From Adenanthera pavonina (lineage: Eukaryota; Streptophyta; Magnoliopsida; Fabales; Fabaceae), in the NCBI GenBank assembly GCA_026686845.1, contig JAIVEN010000021.1:27484001-27548000 (forward strand): a DNA stretch of 64,000 nt, written 5' to 3'. Position 1 is the first letter of the stretch; each line of letters begins with the position of its first letter. Below, in pieces: positions 22,601 to 35,672 of this stretch. Position numbers and translations under genes: made by a program. The notes beneath the pieces were generated by a model that had not been told where the DNA came from, ran no database searches, and worked only from the letters and a program-made list of their open reading frames with translations.

Positions 22601-25600
22601 CATCAAAGGACCAAAAAATTTTAAAGTACAGTAGTCAGTTATAGTCCTGCTTTAACACTTGCGGGGTGAAGCCAATCAAAGATAGTGCAGTGAAAGCATA
22701 CACTGCCTGACTCAATAAATAATCATCTGTAAATAATTTCATATCTATACCATACCTATGGTCATCTAACCAGGCAATCAACAAATTCATTAATCCTAAG
22801 ATTCATGATAATACACTTTAGTGCAGCTAAGGAACCGACAGGATAATTCACCCAACCAATAAAATAGCCATGCCAGATTATTAATAAAGATTTCATCAAA
22901 TTTTATGAAAGGCTGTAAAGTATACAATGCTTCAATGGGCAGACACACACGCACATGCAATCACAGACACATATAAGGAACATGTATGTACATGCCTTGA
23001 GTAAGAGCTTCCCTGTCCCCAATAAAAAGGCTGCATCAGTGTTACCAATTCCAGTAGCAAATTGGCCAAATGCTCCAGCGGATGTGGTGTGAGAATCTGT
23101 TCCAAACAAGACCTGCTATCATTGGTGAAAAGATGAGAACAGCTATGAAGTCTTAAGGCGTTTTAGATTCAAAATATCAATAGCTTCATCAAGAGAACTT
23201 CACCTCTCCAGGTCTGCAATGGCCTTCCTGGGCAAGAGCAATGTGGCAAACACCTTTATAATCAGGGTTGGCCTGCAATGTCAAAATGTATTATTGCAAT
23301 ATTTATGCAGTGCAGTCTTTAGTAAAAAAACTTTATTGCTAAACGATATGAAAATTATTTTGATGACAACTAAATGTACGCAGATTAAGTGCCCGTTTGG
23401 TTTACCTTTTTGTAAAAAATCTTTGACAATAACCACAGTTTACAAAAATGAAATTTAAATAAAAATAGAGAAGTTTACTGGAAAGCTGTTTGGATGAAAA
23501 AGAAAAAAATGATAATTAGAAACCATGGTTTGATTTGAAAAAATGCAAACCAAAGAGGCCCTAAGGCTTTGCCCAAAAGAAAGAAAAAATACAACCATTG
23601 GTTGAATACGTCATTAACAATAAAAGAAGAAAAGAAAGTTCCCATCAAATAGAAGAGTCTTATAAATGAATATCTACTTCATAAAAAGACCAAAGACATG
23701 GTTTTTTTCCCAGGATCTGACATTCCTCTTGAACTTGAGTGTAGCACTCAGAAAATTAAATATAAATAATTATTTCATCAAGCCATTGTTCTAAAGATTG
23801 TAATTTATTTTTATTTACACAATCGTTCGAGTTTATATTTTAACTTGATAAATAAGAGTAAATAGCAAACTTTTCTTGTTCTAGTTTCGTTTATGTTACT
23901 TTATTTTGTCAAATATTAGTTCATTGTTTTAAGAAAGACGAAAAGGAAATGCTTGAGACATGTCAAAGTTAATGGTCCCAAATAACCTGCCGGTTGATAT
24001 ATGGTATTCAATATTTATTTAATCAACGAATAATTTAATAAATGATGTGATTTGCACTATGAGAAAAACAAACTCATTTCTACATGCAAGCAACAGAGAA
24101 ATGGTAGTGAAGATCATACCCTAAAATTGCTGCGATCTGTAATGTCATAGAAGTACTTAATTTTTTGCTCCAAGCTAAACTCTCTTGCAGTGTCCACGTT
24201 TCGATGTGCTCTTTCGTCATTTGTGAATATGTAGTGATCAGGGATAACAACTATCTTTTCACGGTCCCAAACCTTCATTCTCAACACAGCAAGACATGTT
24301 AAACAAGTTTATAAACAAAACTACTCCTCATTGAACACACACACACACACACAATTGTAATTCTTGCTACTAGAGTTGATAATAGGTCGAATAGCAAACT
24401 TTGACTGTGTAAATTTTTTAAGGGGTCAATTCAAAATCTGAAATGATCTTCTACGCAAATGGTGGACTGTTGTAAAATTTTACACGATTATACCACAAGA
24501 TAATATAGTGTTCACTGACTCCGACAGATTGTTTAGCGTGATGATGCTTCACCAAGTCGTGTTGTAAAAGACAGCTTAGGTTGAATCGGGCAATGGGCTC
24601 GACTGTCCCAGTCAATGTGGCTCGACTTGGCTGGGTAAGTATTATACAAATTATTAAAAAATATGGGGACTAAAATGAAAATAAAAATTTTTTTAGGATT
24701 TTTTTGTGATGTTAGCTAAAAAATTTAAACACTGCTCAGATTATGAAAAGTTAGGGTGCTTGGTATGGATCTCCAAACGAAAAAAAATTAATAATACTCT
24801 TTTTAAAATAATAAATTTATTATAAAATAAAATTTATTATTACTCGTTATTTTAATTTTATTATTTAATATTTTAAATTTTAATATTTTTTTCAATTAAA
24901 TTTTTTATTTATAATTAATTTATTATATTGGTTTCTAACTATAATTTTTGTTTAAGAAAAAAAATTCTTCACCAAAAAAAAGATAGGCTTTTTTGTTCAC
25001 TGATTTAATTAACATGTATACGATAGAATGTAAAATATATTTAATTTGATAATATTTAATTTTAATTTATTTAAATTATATATTTATATTATTTAATTAA
25101 TTAAATATATTTTAATTAAGTGTGGTTCTTATTCTCAAATGAAAATATTGTCCATGGACAAATTTTAAGGAATAATGAATAAATTCAGTTATAATTTTAT
25201 TTTTATTTTTGTTAGAATTCAAATTTAAATATTAAATTTAATAATTAATGATAGCCAAAATTATTAAATAAAGGCAGATTGAGTTGAGTTTAACATATAC
25301 TCCGATTTCCTAACAACTTAAAACTAATTCCCAATTTTATCACTAAGTCTCACTGTTAATTATTCTACATTATTTTTTTATATTCTCCTCTAATTATTGT
25401 TCTTATATGATTTCAGATTTAATATTTAAATAAAGTATCTTTGAAGATGTCAATATCAAATCATCTAACATGATAAAATATATTAATAAAATATTCTACT
25501 ACTTTTATAATTTGTGGGAAAATTTATATATGAAATAATTATTTAAAATTAAATTTACTTCACAGACATAATCTAAAAGGTTAAAACCTGACCATCTCAA

Positions 25601-26245
25601 GAGTAGACCTTGATTACATTGTGTACAGAACGAAGACAAAAGTTGGCAGTATGGTACCTTGGCATTGGGGCCAAACTCTTTCTTGAAAGTTGCAGCTATG
25701 CCAGGACAAGTAATATCGTTGATCATCAAGATATCAGCATTAACCCACACGTTTTCCCCTGGCTCAACTTGACCTTTCTCTGAAGCTCTAGCCAGTATCT
25801 TCTGTGTCATTGTCATTGGATTCTTGGCCTGTAGTGGAGCAAAACCCACTATTAGTACTCAAAATTAATTACAGCTGATCCATGGAGAAATAGGGAAGCA
25901 GAGAGAGTGAAGGGTTGAAGCTAACTGAGCCAGTGGTGGAAGGCTTGCGTTTAAATTCTTGTGGTGCCACGACGGAAACGATCTTCCTGGAGATTGTTCT
26001 CTTGCACTTCTTCTCAGTTGCAAATGATGACGATGATGAAGGAAAAGAAGAGAGGCCCAATTCTTTCTGAGACAAAAAAAAAATCAGTTGTAATTTTGGA
26101 TCAGTAAAATATATTGATTTTAAAAAGTTAAAAGGTCAGAGTTACAGCGAAAAAGAGAAACAGAATTGGGAGATTGGGGAAGACGGCGAGTGACCTTGCA
26201 ATTGATGGGTGATGAAGGGCTGAAAACCCTAACAATGGAAGCCAT
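19608..26245 (-). CDS. IIL1: 3-isopropylmalate dehydratase large subunit, diverged tandem copy A
   Basis: Fifteen minus-strand exons join to 506 residues: 26245-26195, 26066-25926, 25828-25658, 24272-24120, 23272-23204, 23112-22996, 22476-22402, 22279-22217, 22117-22022, 21756-21707, 21181-21127, 21046-20915, 20670-20623, 20513-20355, 19748-19608. The protein matches plant IIL1, the plastid [4Fe-4S] hydro-lyase that turns 2- into 3-isopropylmalate in leucine synthesis (also used in methionine chain elongation where glucosinolates occur). A Ser/Arg-rich N terminus fits a transit peptide. Conserved parts: PDHYIFT, GTDSHT, GAFGQFATGIGNTDA, cluster cysteines in GSCTGG and SC.AC, and TTNRNFPGRMG. 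Oddities compared with copy B: MTHDVCGPG has become MINDITCPG, five residues are missing just before AMEFVG, and SCGACLGG has become SCAACMGG. Two introns need GC donors. The frame is intact, so it is probably expressed, but activity is doubtful. Confidence 0.9.
23389..23561. mobile_element. 173-bp PIF/Harbinger-like MITE in intron 4 of isomerase copy A
   Basis: Inverted ends GTGCCCGTTTGGTTT and AAACCAAAGAGGCCC are flanked by TAA on both sides (23386-23388 and 23562-23564). A second copy of exactly the same length sits at 50970-51142 with TTA duplications. The shared interior includes ACAGTTTACAAAAATGAAAT and AGAGAAGTTTACT. The two copies confirm the element's borders. Confidence 0.85.
24273..25657. 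other. Long intron 3 of isomerase copy A
   Basis: AT-rich intron DNA with an (AC)n microsatellite near 24337-24353 and a stretch at 24375-24640 with TAGAGTTGATAATAGGTCGA and repeated CTCGACT words. This resembles decayed terminal sequence of the hAT MITE family seen elsewhere in the window, but no second end was found. No exon is missing here: the flanking exons join in frame and match copy B. Confidence 0.5.
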
Positions 26246-27920
26246 GATTGAAAATTAGATGATCTAGAAGTTATAAGGAAACCAATTAATAGTGCTTGTT
26301 TTGAAAGCTGAGAATAGAGGAACTCGGGCACAATACACAAACGAAAATGGAGATGATTGCTATCATTTCGTAAAGAGCATGAAGATGCGTCGTGTCACTT
26401 TCATAGGAATGAAGCAGTCTACGGTCTTTTCAATCTGCAATCGTTATCAGCAGCCCCTGAAGAGTAAGTAATGAAATGTGTATCTCTCGTGTCTGAAAAG
26501 TCAAAAGAAACACGTGTCATATTTCTTTTGTTTTCTTCCCCCTCATGCTTCTTCCCCAAGTTAGACTCAGCATGGAAAGTTCAGACTCTTTAAGAGATCA
26601 AAATCAATTCTCACACTTCCTTGGAGAAACAATATATAAGTACGAGACAAGTGGGAGCAGTAAAAATTTCAGAAGAATATTTGCTGAAAGACTGCAGTTT
26701 CCGACTCCATAAAGGCCTTCCTCAAGGGCTTCCATGACATCATTGCTACGAGACCCAAATAACAGAACGTTGCTCAATTGTGGAAAACGAATATTCATCG
26801 CAATAGAGACACAAGACTACAAAGGAAAGGAATAGAAAAGAAAGAAGAGGGCGATGATGGTTCACTTCACTTATGTGATCAACTTGATTCTATGGGAGAA
26901 AGGCCACCTCAGCTTTATCTGAATAAAATGTGGCCAAACCTCGTTCAAATGAAAATATTCTGCAACATGAGGAATTCTTGCGTGGTTGAGAATGAAAGGT
27001 CACACTTGATTTTTCAAGAGCAAAGTATTTATAAAGAAAACAAAATAATTTAATAGAAGTTTGACGAATTTTTCTAGAGGGAGAGTTCCATAAAATTAAT
27101 TAATAACCGAGATTTGTTAGAAAGAAAACGAGATATGGTTAAACAATCAATTATACTGTTTCATCAATTACTATAATTGTTGCGAACATTTTTCTCACAC
27201 ACACTCGCATTCTTCAATAGGAAGTGTTTCTGGACTTAAAAAGCGTAGGAATTGATACAATATCACCTTTGTCTTTTATTATCAATCTATTTGATAGCCA
27301 TGCATTATTTACATATCACCTTGTCTAAATTGCAAATCAGTTTTTTCCTACAAATCATGAATATAAAAAATAGAGGAAATTACATTTAGAAACCAATACG
27401 ATGAATTAGTTACAAAAAAAAATTTTAACTGATAAAATGTGCTAAAATTTAAAATACTTAAAAGCAAAATTAGAAGAATAAATAATGTCTTATTTTTAAT
27501 AAATTTATTATTTTGCCCTCCAACTGCAATTCCCCAACCACATTATTTACAACTTGTTAACAATACGACCCATTCATGCAGTGCACAAGCAATGTGAAAC
27601 TAAAATGACCACTTACCGAATGCCAACTTGAGCTTTCTTCTTGATAACTTATTCAGTGTTTTTTAATAAAATGATTTCTATCCATTTTCTTGAAAACTGT
27701 ATCTCAACAACGATTATATCAAACTAATCGGTCATCAGGTAACAATCAATAATCTTTTTTAATAAAACTTGAATACCAATCAAAATGATCACATACAAAG
27801 ATTTCGGGAAGTCCAGATCCGCAACAATAACTCATTAGCTGGAAATTTTGACGTACTTTAGAGACTACAAAACTAACCCAAGGCATACATTACAATAACA
27901 TTTATTGTTATAACACTAAT
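26246..27920. other. Spacer between the tandem isomerase genes
   Basis: This 1.7 kb holds the promoter and leader of copy A and the 3' region of copy B. The ORF at 26778-27053 has no family features and I do not call it. No transposon borders were seen. The shortness of the spacer fits a tandem duplication of one locus. Confidence 0.55.
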
Positions 27921-30900
27921 TTACTGCAAAAACTCTCTTGGATCAGTAACAAAACCAGTCAATGCAGACGCAGCAGCTGTATATGGAGAAGCCAAATATA
28001 TCTGACCTTCCTTGTGGCCCATTCGCCCTGGGAAGTTCCGGTTTGTAGTTGAAACACAAACCTGCACAACCAGATGATAATAAATGGATTCATATTCCCA
28101 TCAATTTTATAGGAAGCATGAAAATTACAAACAAAAGTGGTTACTGGCTAAAGATTATGAAGTAAGATGACTGCTTGCTTCAAAATTATGAAAATCCCTT
28201 AATCTTTATCATATATGAAAATCAAGAGTACTATTAAGACATAATGGCGGCACATGCCGTTTCTTAGGCCAAAGCCAATGCTCATCATTCATGACATTTA
28301 ACATAGCATAATATAGGCATTGATCTTTGAATAAATTATTCAAAGATCAATGCCAAATTATAGGTCATTTTAGTTCACTACAGAATAGTTTAGGCGGATT
28401 GAACTAATCCTGCGTGCTAAAAGATGCTCCAAACAGAAGCAGAGGAACTTGCCTGAGGTTCATTTAATCGGGCATAGGTATCTCTAGGGCCACCCAAACA
28501 AGCACCACAGCTAGGACTCGCAGGTGTGTCACAGCCAGCTTCTTCAAAAATCTGGGAGCAGGTCTTACCACCAGATCCAGGTACTGGGATGCCATACAAG
28601 TCCATCCAAACCTGCAATTCCACAAATAGATATACTATGTCACAATTATCCAAGTGGATCCTCTCCAGTGAAGCAGTGATGAGAGAGATAGAGATAAGAG
28701 TGGAGCCCAAACGGACAGGTGAGTCTTGCCCATATTCTTCACTGCTTCGTTGGAGAGGATCTCAACTCCACAATTATCTATAATCACTTACTATAGGAAT
28801 TTAAAGCTGCAAAGACACTGAACCTAAACATGGAAAATTTTTCAAACCTTCTGGGTTGCAGGCACAAGAAATGTTGGAACTTTGACTTTTTTACCCTGCA
28901 GATGCATATCAAGCTCTTCAGTAGAGGAAGACAATATCATACCTTTCTTTTTCATTACAGAAAATATCATACATTTAAGATAAATGCAATGACTTCGAAG
29001 AATCAGAATTGACCTTGGAAACATATTTCACAAAAATGATTGGAGACATTGATACAATTATACAAACATGTTATAAAGTAACTTACTTAAATCTACATAA
29101 GATGTAACATTAGCTTCAATGCAATACAAAATACCATAAGAAACATGCAAATCAGGGTACAAAATACCATAAGAAACATGCAAAACAGGGATGCACATTC
29201 TAAGACACCTATTTATCACACAATACCAACAACTCGTTGTTTGGTAGAAAGAACATCAGTTGCCCATAAAAGCCATCACTTACATAAACTAAAATTGAAT
29301 ACAATTTTACAATGTTCAGCATATAAGATTTTAAATTGTAGGGGTGTATATATAACAAAATTGGGAACAGGAATATATGATGCTTACTGATGCTAGGAAA
29401 ACTTTTGCTGCAGCCATGAAATCCTCTGTCTTACCACCTGTGCAAGATCCTATATATACTCTGTCAATTTTCACATCCTTGCATTCTCTTGCCAAAGCAC
29501 GGTTATCGGGAGAATGGGGCTGTGAAAATGGAAGCATCACATCAGCCACAAAATCCAACAGTACAAAAATGAAAACAGAAAGACCAGGCAGATTTACACA
29601 GAATACCTCACCACAAGCACATCAAATTACTCACCTTGGCCACCAGTGGCTCCAGTTTTGAGACATCAAATTTATATTCAGCAAGAAATCTAGATGCCAA
29701 TAAAGAGAATATATAAAACCAGGTATTAGTAACATATGGAAGCTAATAGCCAATTCATAATAATGTTGAATTTTTCCTCCCATTTTATAATGAAGACACT
29801 GTATATGTTCACAGTTACTAATGTCTAAGGATGCATGCTACAATGCAATTATGCTTACAAATACATACCATGCGCAAAAGCTTACTAAACCCATATCTAA
29901 TATGAGATTTAAAAAGAGGCAGTTTTGCTTAATCCATAAAGTAGGCTTGGCTCCTATATATAGAACATATAACCAAGAAGTAAGGAACAATATGCTGATT
30001 GATACCCACCACTAATCATTAGATAAAAATAACTTTGCTATGATAACAATCTACCTTTGGATGCCATATGAAAGGTTAATTTTAGTTTTCAAGCAGAAAG
30101 TGAGATTTACCAAATGAGACAGTAAAATGACAGAACATATTCTTACTAAAGACGCTTTCTTCTAGAAATAAAGAAATGAATAAAAATGCAAAAATGCTCT
30201 ATCATGGGGAGCCATAATTGGAAGAGAAAAAAAATCTATACAATCTTAACAAATAACTAATCCAACCTTGAGATTTTTTTTTCAAGGTCCTGCTATATTA
30301 ATTAAGTTACAAAAACCATAATGGATGTCAAATCTAAGCATCAACAGCTTCCCAAACGTGACAGCTAAATGTATTGCATAGTCAACTATATTAAAGTTGG
30401 GTCATTTAATAGGATATTTAGGTTAAAATTTTGTTAATGAGATTACAACTGTCTAGAGAACAGACCTCTGTTGCTTCAAATAGAATGTTTATACTTCTCT
30501 ATGGTATTTTATTGGAATAGACAGGAGCATTTCAAGTTGTTAACATTAAATAGAAAGAAAAACAGGGACAATAAATAACTATCACTACCTTGCTTGGTCG
30601 TCACTATAAAGTGGTTCATATGCAACAGATGTCTTACCCTGTACAAGAAATGATGACAATATCAGAGCCACTGTTAGGCAAGAGATAATCACAATATTAA
30701 AAAGAAACCATCACACGGGGGGATACCACACACAACCATCCATGATAGACAAAAAAGGAAACATCCCTCTGATGATTTATAAACCTCGTTGAGATTTTTC
30801 AGCTGAAGAATAACAAATTTCAATTATTGAAAAATGCATACAAAATGCAAAAATATACATGTAACACGAAAGGCAACACATCTGAAGATTCTGAACACTG

Positions 30901-33835
30901 AAAAGTATTATTTCAGGGCAGAAGGATTTACAAATAAATAGTAAATGGCTATAAAGTCAGCTATTCAATCCAACGAATCAAAGAGCAAATATACTGAAAT
31001 AACCTACCTAATCTGTGATATGCATGGAAAGATAAAAAGGAAGAACCAACCAAAAACTAGTTAACAACAGAATAAAATTATTGCCGTAAACAAACATGAT
31101 CTCTAAAGATCGCATGATTTCCAACATCAATTTCGATGTATCTGTTTAGTAGCACAAACCTCAAGATACTTATATGTAGTACTATCAGCAGGAACAATAC
31201 CATTCTTTCCTCCAGCTTCAACAACCATATTACACAATGTCATTCGTTCTTCCATCTACTCAGCATATTACCAAAGCAACATAAATAATCATAATAAATG
31301 AAGTTAAAAGACAAAAGAAATATTTAGAACAACATGATATTTTCTAGCATAATATCTTGGGGGGATATACTTACGCTGAGACTTTCAACGGTTGTGCCAA
31401 CAAACTCCATAGCTTTATATGTTGCACCAGCCATAGTTATTTCACCAATAATCTACAAGATAAAAATATTAATACCAGAAAGGATGTAATTGTGTATATT
31501 TAAGACCCCAAAAAAACAAAAACCGATTTGACAACCCTCAGTTAGTCAGTTACCATATGAATGTGTCAATGATATGTCTACCAGAAACAAAAAGACAATA
31601 TTTAGGTAAGCTTACTTGCAATATTAAGTCCTTTGCAAGCAAATAATGGGGCATTTCTCCATCCATCACAAATCTCAGAGTTGGAGGCACCTGCAATTAT
31701 AAAATTTAGCAAACTAACACAACAAAATGGGAAGATTTTAATGAGCCTCCTTTATATAGACAATAAGCTCCCATCTTTAAACTTCCACACTATTTCCTCC
31801 CTAATCATATATTAAGTACTTGGTTCCACCCTAAATTAAGCGGTTTAAATAATTTTGACAGTTGAGTTCTCCATGCATGAGTTCATTAAGCATTACAAAG
31901 GTAAGGCGCTAAGAAAGCACACAGGAAGAAGGACATGATTACATTTCAGCCCAAATATGTAGAGATTCAAGGGAAAAGAATACAGTTAGAGCATTAAGCT
32001 CTAGTTTTTTGTAGTAAAGATTTAAAAAAAAAAGTGACTATATACAAATATCAAAATCATCACATATACCACAATGAAGCCAACTAACCTTGAGCAGAAG
32101 CTTCCCAGTTCCCAATACAAAACCTGCATCAGTATTACCAATGCCTGTAGCAAACTGACCAAATGCTCCAGCCGTACAAGTGTGAGAATCAGTACCAAGG
32201 AGAACCTGCAGATAACAGAATGAAATTAACAGAGATGGAACCCAAATCCTGGCAACCACTAACTGTTTGATGGTAAACTAATCAAACCTCTCCTGGCCTG
32301 CAATGGCCTTCCTGAGCAAGAGCAACATGGCACACACCTTTGTAATCTGGGTTTGCCTGCATAGTTATAAGCCCACCTTCAATGTCCATGACTGTGATGT
32401 ATTACCATGAGCCTTTAAAGAATCCAAAATAACAAGTCGATATTGAAGAAAATAACAGCATACCTTAAAATTACTCAAATCCTTAATATCATAAAAGTAC
32501 TTGATGTTCTGCTCCTGGCAGAAATCTCTTAAAATGTCCACATTGCGATTAGCGCGTTCGTCACTTGTGAAGATATAATGATCAGGAATTATAACCACCT
32601 TTTCATGGTCCCAAACCTTAGATTGCAAAACAAAATGCAGTCAGGAATCCTAGAAACATTAGGACATCCTTTAATTATTCAAATAAGCATAGGCACTCAA
32701 CCAAGATTTTTTTACCCGCATATGCCAGCATAGTTAGATATATTTATTCATGACAGGAAAGACTGGACCACATCTGCCATGGAAATCAACAAGCGCCCAT
32801 TGAAAGTTAAAATGGATTAATTATTTTGGACTAAAAACCTCAAGCAATAAATTTCTTGCTCGAACCTTTCACGAAAGAAAATTTATCACTCAGATTTTTT
32901 TTATAATGAACAGCGGAATAGTTATGTTGTGGTTCACAAGAACTGTTCAATGACAGAACTCCTGAGCTTAACGCCAAGTATGAAATTTCTTTTCTCAGAA
33001 CGCTTCAATTATAACACTTGGCCCTCGTCATATTTTCTAAGACGAATATAACAATTCATCCTTCCCCAAATGAGCTAAAATTGATATCTATAATTTCAGT
33101 GGCATTAAAATACATATAACACTACACAGCGATTCTAAGATTAGTCCAACAGAAACATCTCAGTTAAGTCTATAATCATCAGAAGACAGTAATAAGATAT
33201 TAATAAGACATATATTAGGTACCAGAAAATCATTACCTTTGCATTGTCACCGAATTCTTTCTTGAAAATCCCGATTGAGCCAGGGCCACATACATCATGG
33301 GTCATCAAAATATCAACATTAACCCAAACATTGTCGCCCGGGGTCAACTGGGGTTTCTCAGATGCCTTAGCCAAAATCTTCTCGGTCATCGTCATTGCTG
33401 TCTTGACCTGCATTCACTCAAACCAGCCATAAATTATGAACTAGGGTTTAAAAAACCCATGATCGAAAAGCATAAAGCGATTAACGAAGCAACAGAACTG
33501 ATCCAGTGGAGGAGGGCTTGCGTTCCGATTGCTGTGGAGCTACGACCGAACAAAAAATTCTCTTCGAAACAGTTTTCTGACATCTCCTAGCCAAAATGGA
33601 TGACGTCGTAGCGAAAGCAGAGAGACCCAAATCTTTCTGAGGGGCAGGAAATCAGAACAGCTATGAGTTAACATATTTAACCATTTTCAATCAGGAAAAG
33701 AAGAATCCTTCAAGCAAGAAAACCAGGTGAAATGGAAACCATAAGCGGAATTCGGGGAAGTGGGGAACATAGGAAGGAGTCGACCTTGATCTGGGGAAAG
33801 GAAGTGGATATTGAAGAAAAGACAGAGGAAGCCAT
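27921..33835 (-). CDS. IIL1: 3-isopropylmalate dehydratase large subunit, canonical tandem copy B
   Basis: Fifteen minus-strand exons join to 510 residues: 33835-33785, 33636-33499, 33407-33237, 32616-32464, 32356-32288, 32205-32089, 31690-31616, 31452-31375, 31255-31160, 30638-30589, 29689-29635, 29519-29388, 28895-28848, 28611-28453, 28061-27921. Length and motifs agree with plant IIL1: an MTHDVCGPG substrate-site loop, PDHYIFT, GTDSHTCTAGAFG, GATYK.MEFVGTT, GSCTGGKTEDF, SCGACLGGP and TTNRNFPGRMG, with three cluster cysteines in the expected motifs. It works with a separate small subunit (LeuD-like, not in this window) in the plastid leucine pathway; the N-terminal Ser-rich segment fits a transit peptide. 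Exon lengths and phases equal those of copy A except exons 2 and 8, so the two arose by tandem duplication. Exon 14 ends CCTCAG|GCAAGT, a GC-AG intron. Confidence 0.93.
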
Positions 33836-34105
33836 TGTCGTGCCGCCGCAGATTGGGAAGTTTTCTTTCCGATCGTGCGTCACAGTTCAGAAGAGCGATG
33901 TTCACTCTAGAACCGGCGGCTAGGAGAGATACTATGAAGCGATTTAATATGTTCTTTGTTTCAGTGCTTTATGTTGTCAATTGCGTTTCGGCTCGAAAAC
34001 CATCTGTGGTCTGAGGTCTGAACTGTGATCTCCCTTCGGAATTAACTCTACCCTCAGTAATTGTAATTCAGTAATATATAAGGTGTGGCGCAGATTCGTG
34101 GGCGA

Positions 34106-34247
34106 GTTCTAATTGTAATTCAGTAATTGTAACAGTGTGTCTTGTCTAACTTTGTGTTGCAGGATGCATGAATCGGGTTCTAATTGCACTTCAGTAAATG
34201 TAACAGTGTGTCTTGTCTAACTTTGTGATGCAGGATGCATAAATCGG
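34106..34247. repeat. 71-bp tandem duplication upstream of isomerase copy B
   Basis: Two units beginning GTTCTAATTG at 34106 and 34177 share AACAGTGTGTCTTGTCTAAC and GCAGGATGCAT. Differences are few, so the duplication is fairly recent. Confidence 0.85.
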
Positions 34248-35365
34248 GTTCATTTGTGTTCTTAATCCAATTCAATTTTTTTTAATAAATATAATTTTAA
34301 GTTACTTAAGTTTCTCGACAATCAAAATGGATCTTATAACTCAAATAATATTTATAAAGATATTTTTAAATTATTCATTATTAAGATATTTACATTAGCA
34401 ATCCAATTTGAAGTCATATCTTTAAGAAAGTATAGACCAACCTCTTGGCTAATTTTATAATCCTCTAAGTCAAAATGTAAGTTGGATTAAATTAGGTTCT
34501 AATGGTTGGACTCTATATGGAGTATTTTCTGTTAATTAAAAATAACTGGTTCATGTAATAAAAAAAATTAAATAAATCATTTAGCTATTTCTTCAAAAAA
34601 AGTGTAACCTTCACTGAAGTCACTGCGAATGGTCAAAGCGGTGTTTTGGACACAAACGAGCTTTCGAACTCTGTCCCCGACCGGGTCCTTAATGGACAAA
34701 GCTAACCTCTACAATCATGAAATATCAATATCATTTTCGTCTCGCAGTGCTCCAATGTTGGAGGAAAGGTTTCATGGGTGCTGATGTGCAAAATCACCAT
34801 TGCAATCAGTCAAAGATGTTGGCAGGTATGGATAATATATAATCGGTTTGAGGTTATCTGCTTTTATGGTTGCTCATTCTCTTGCTTCTAAATGTGGGGT
34901 TAATGCCATGTGTCATGTTTTTAATTAGTGGGGGTGAAATCTTCTGTGTATGCTAACGGCCGGCGGGGCTTAAGCTTGGTGGCTTTGTTTTAAAAGAAAG
35001 GGCAACATGAAGTGTCCTATCATGAAACTGTCAAAGATTTGGGAATTGCATGTACGTCTAGGCACTCAGGTCAGTGTATGGAAGAAATTTAAATCTTCGC
35101 TCTGGTTCTTTTAAGGGAAATTAATTATAGAATGAGGAAAAGATGTCCTATAAATGATATGAACTATTGGTGCCCAAATAATAAAACACTGCTCTACAAA
35201 CTTTTGAAACGATGAGATAATTAACTAAAACTGAGTTATTATCTTCCCTTACAACACTGAATATGTATAAGTACTTAATACCATATATAGAAGACGTCTG
35301 AGACCCTCAACCGACCTTTTATACATATTTCGTCTATTTGATTATGTGCGCATTAATTTGCTGAT

Positions 35366-35392
35366 TATATATATATATATATATATATATAA
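35366..35392. repeat. (AT)n microsatellite
   Basis: A run of about 13 AT units in intergenic DNA downstream of the kiwellin gene. Confidence 0.9.
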
Positions 35393-35672
35393 GCAGCTGA
35401 AATTACTCAACTTGCTTTCGCGAAGAAATTAACATGCTTACGGCGGATATCAACACCAACAGTACAAAATCATTGATAAATGTATTAATTTCTTTTATTC
35501 ATTAAGACCACTCATATCCATAACATATATATTCATCCGAAAAATAAGAGAATAATACAGCAGGAGGAAACTCACATCATATATAGTTTCTTCTTGATAG
35601 GTAGCACGTATTTAAACATAATTAAACTACGAACAAAAATATATAATTAAAACAAAAGCTTTTATGCTTTGT

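Larger units (their letters stand above)
33836..35672. other. Intergenic region with a small tandem repeat and possible retroelement scrap
   Basis: It begins with the promoter and leader of isomerase copy B. A 71-bp tandem duplication lies at 34106-34247. Near 34830-34920 the plus strand reads MVAHSLASKCGVNA, which resembles the end of RNase H domains of plant LINE elements, but it is too short to be sure. An (AT)n run occupies about 35366-35392. Confidence 0.45.

Noticed and set aside
24375..24640. A third hAT MITE in isomerase intron 3
   Set aside because: Only one TAGAGTTG-like end is visible; no matching right end or 8-bp duplication was found.
26778..27053. Protein-coding gene between the isomerase copies
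   Set aside because: 91-residue ORF without motifs or splice partners; composition matches intergenic DNA.
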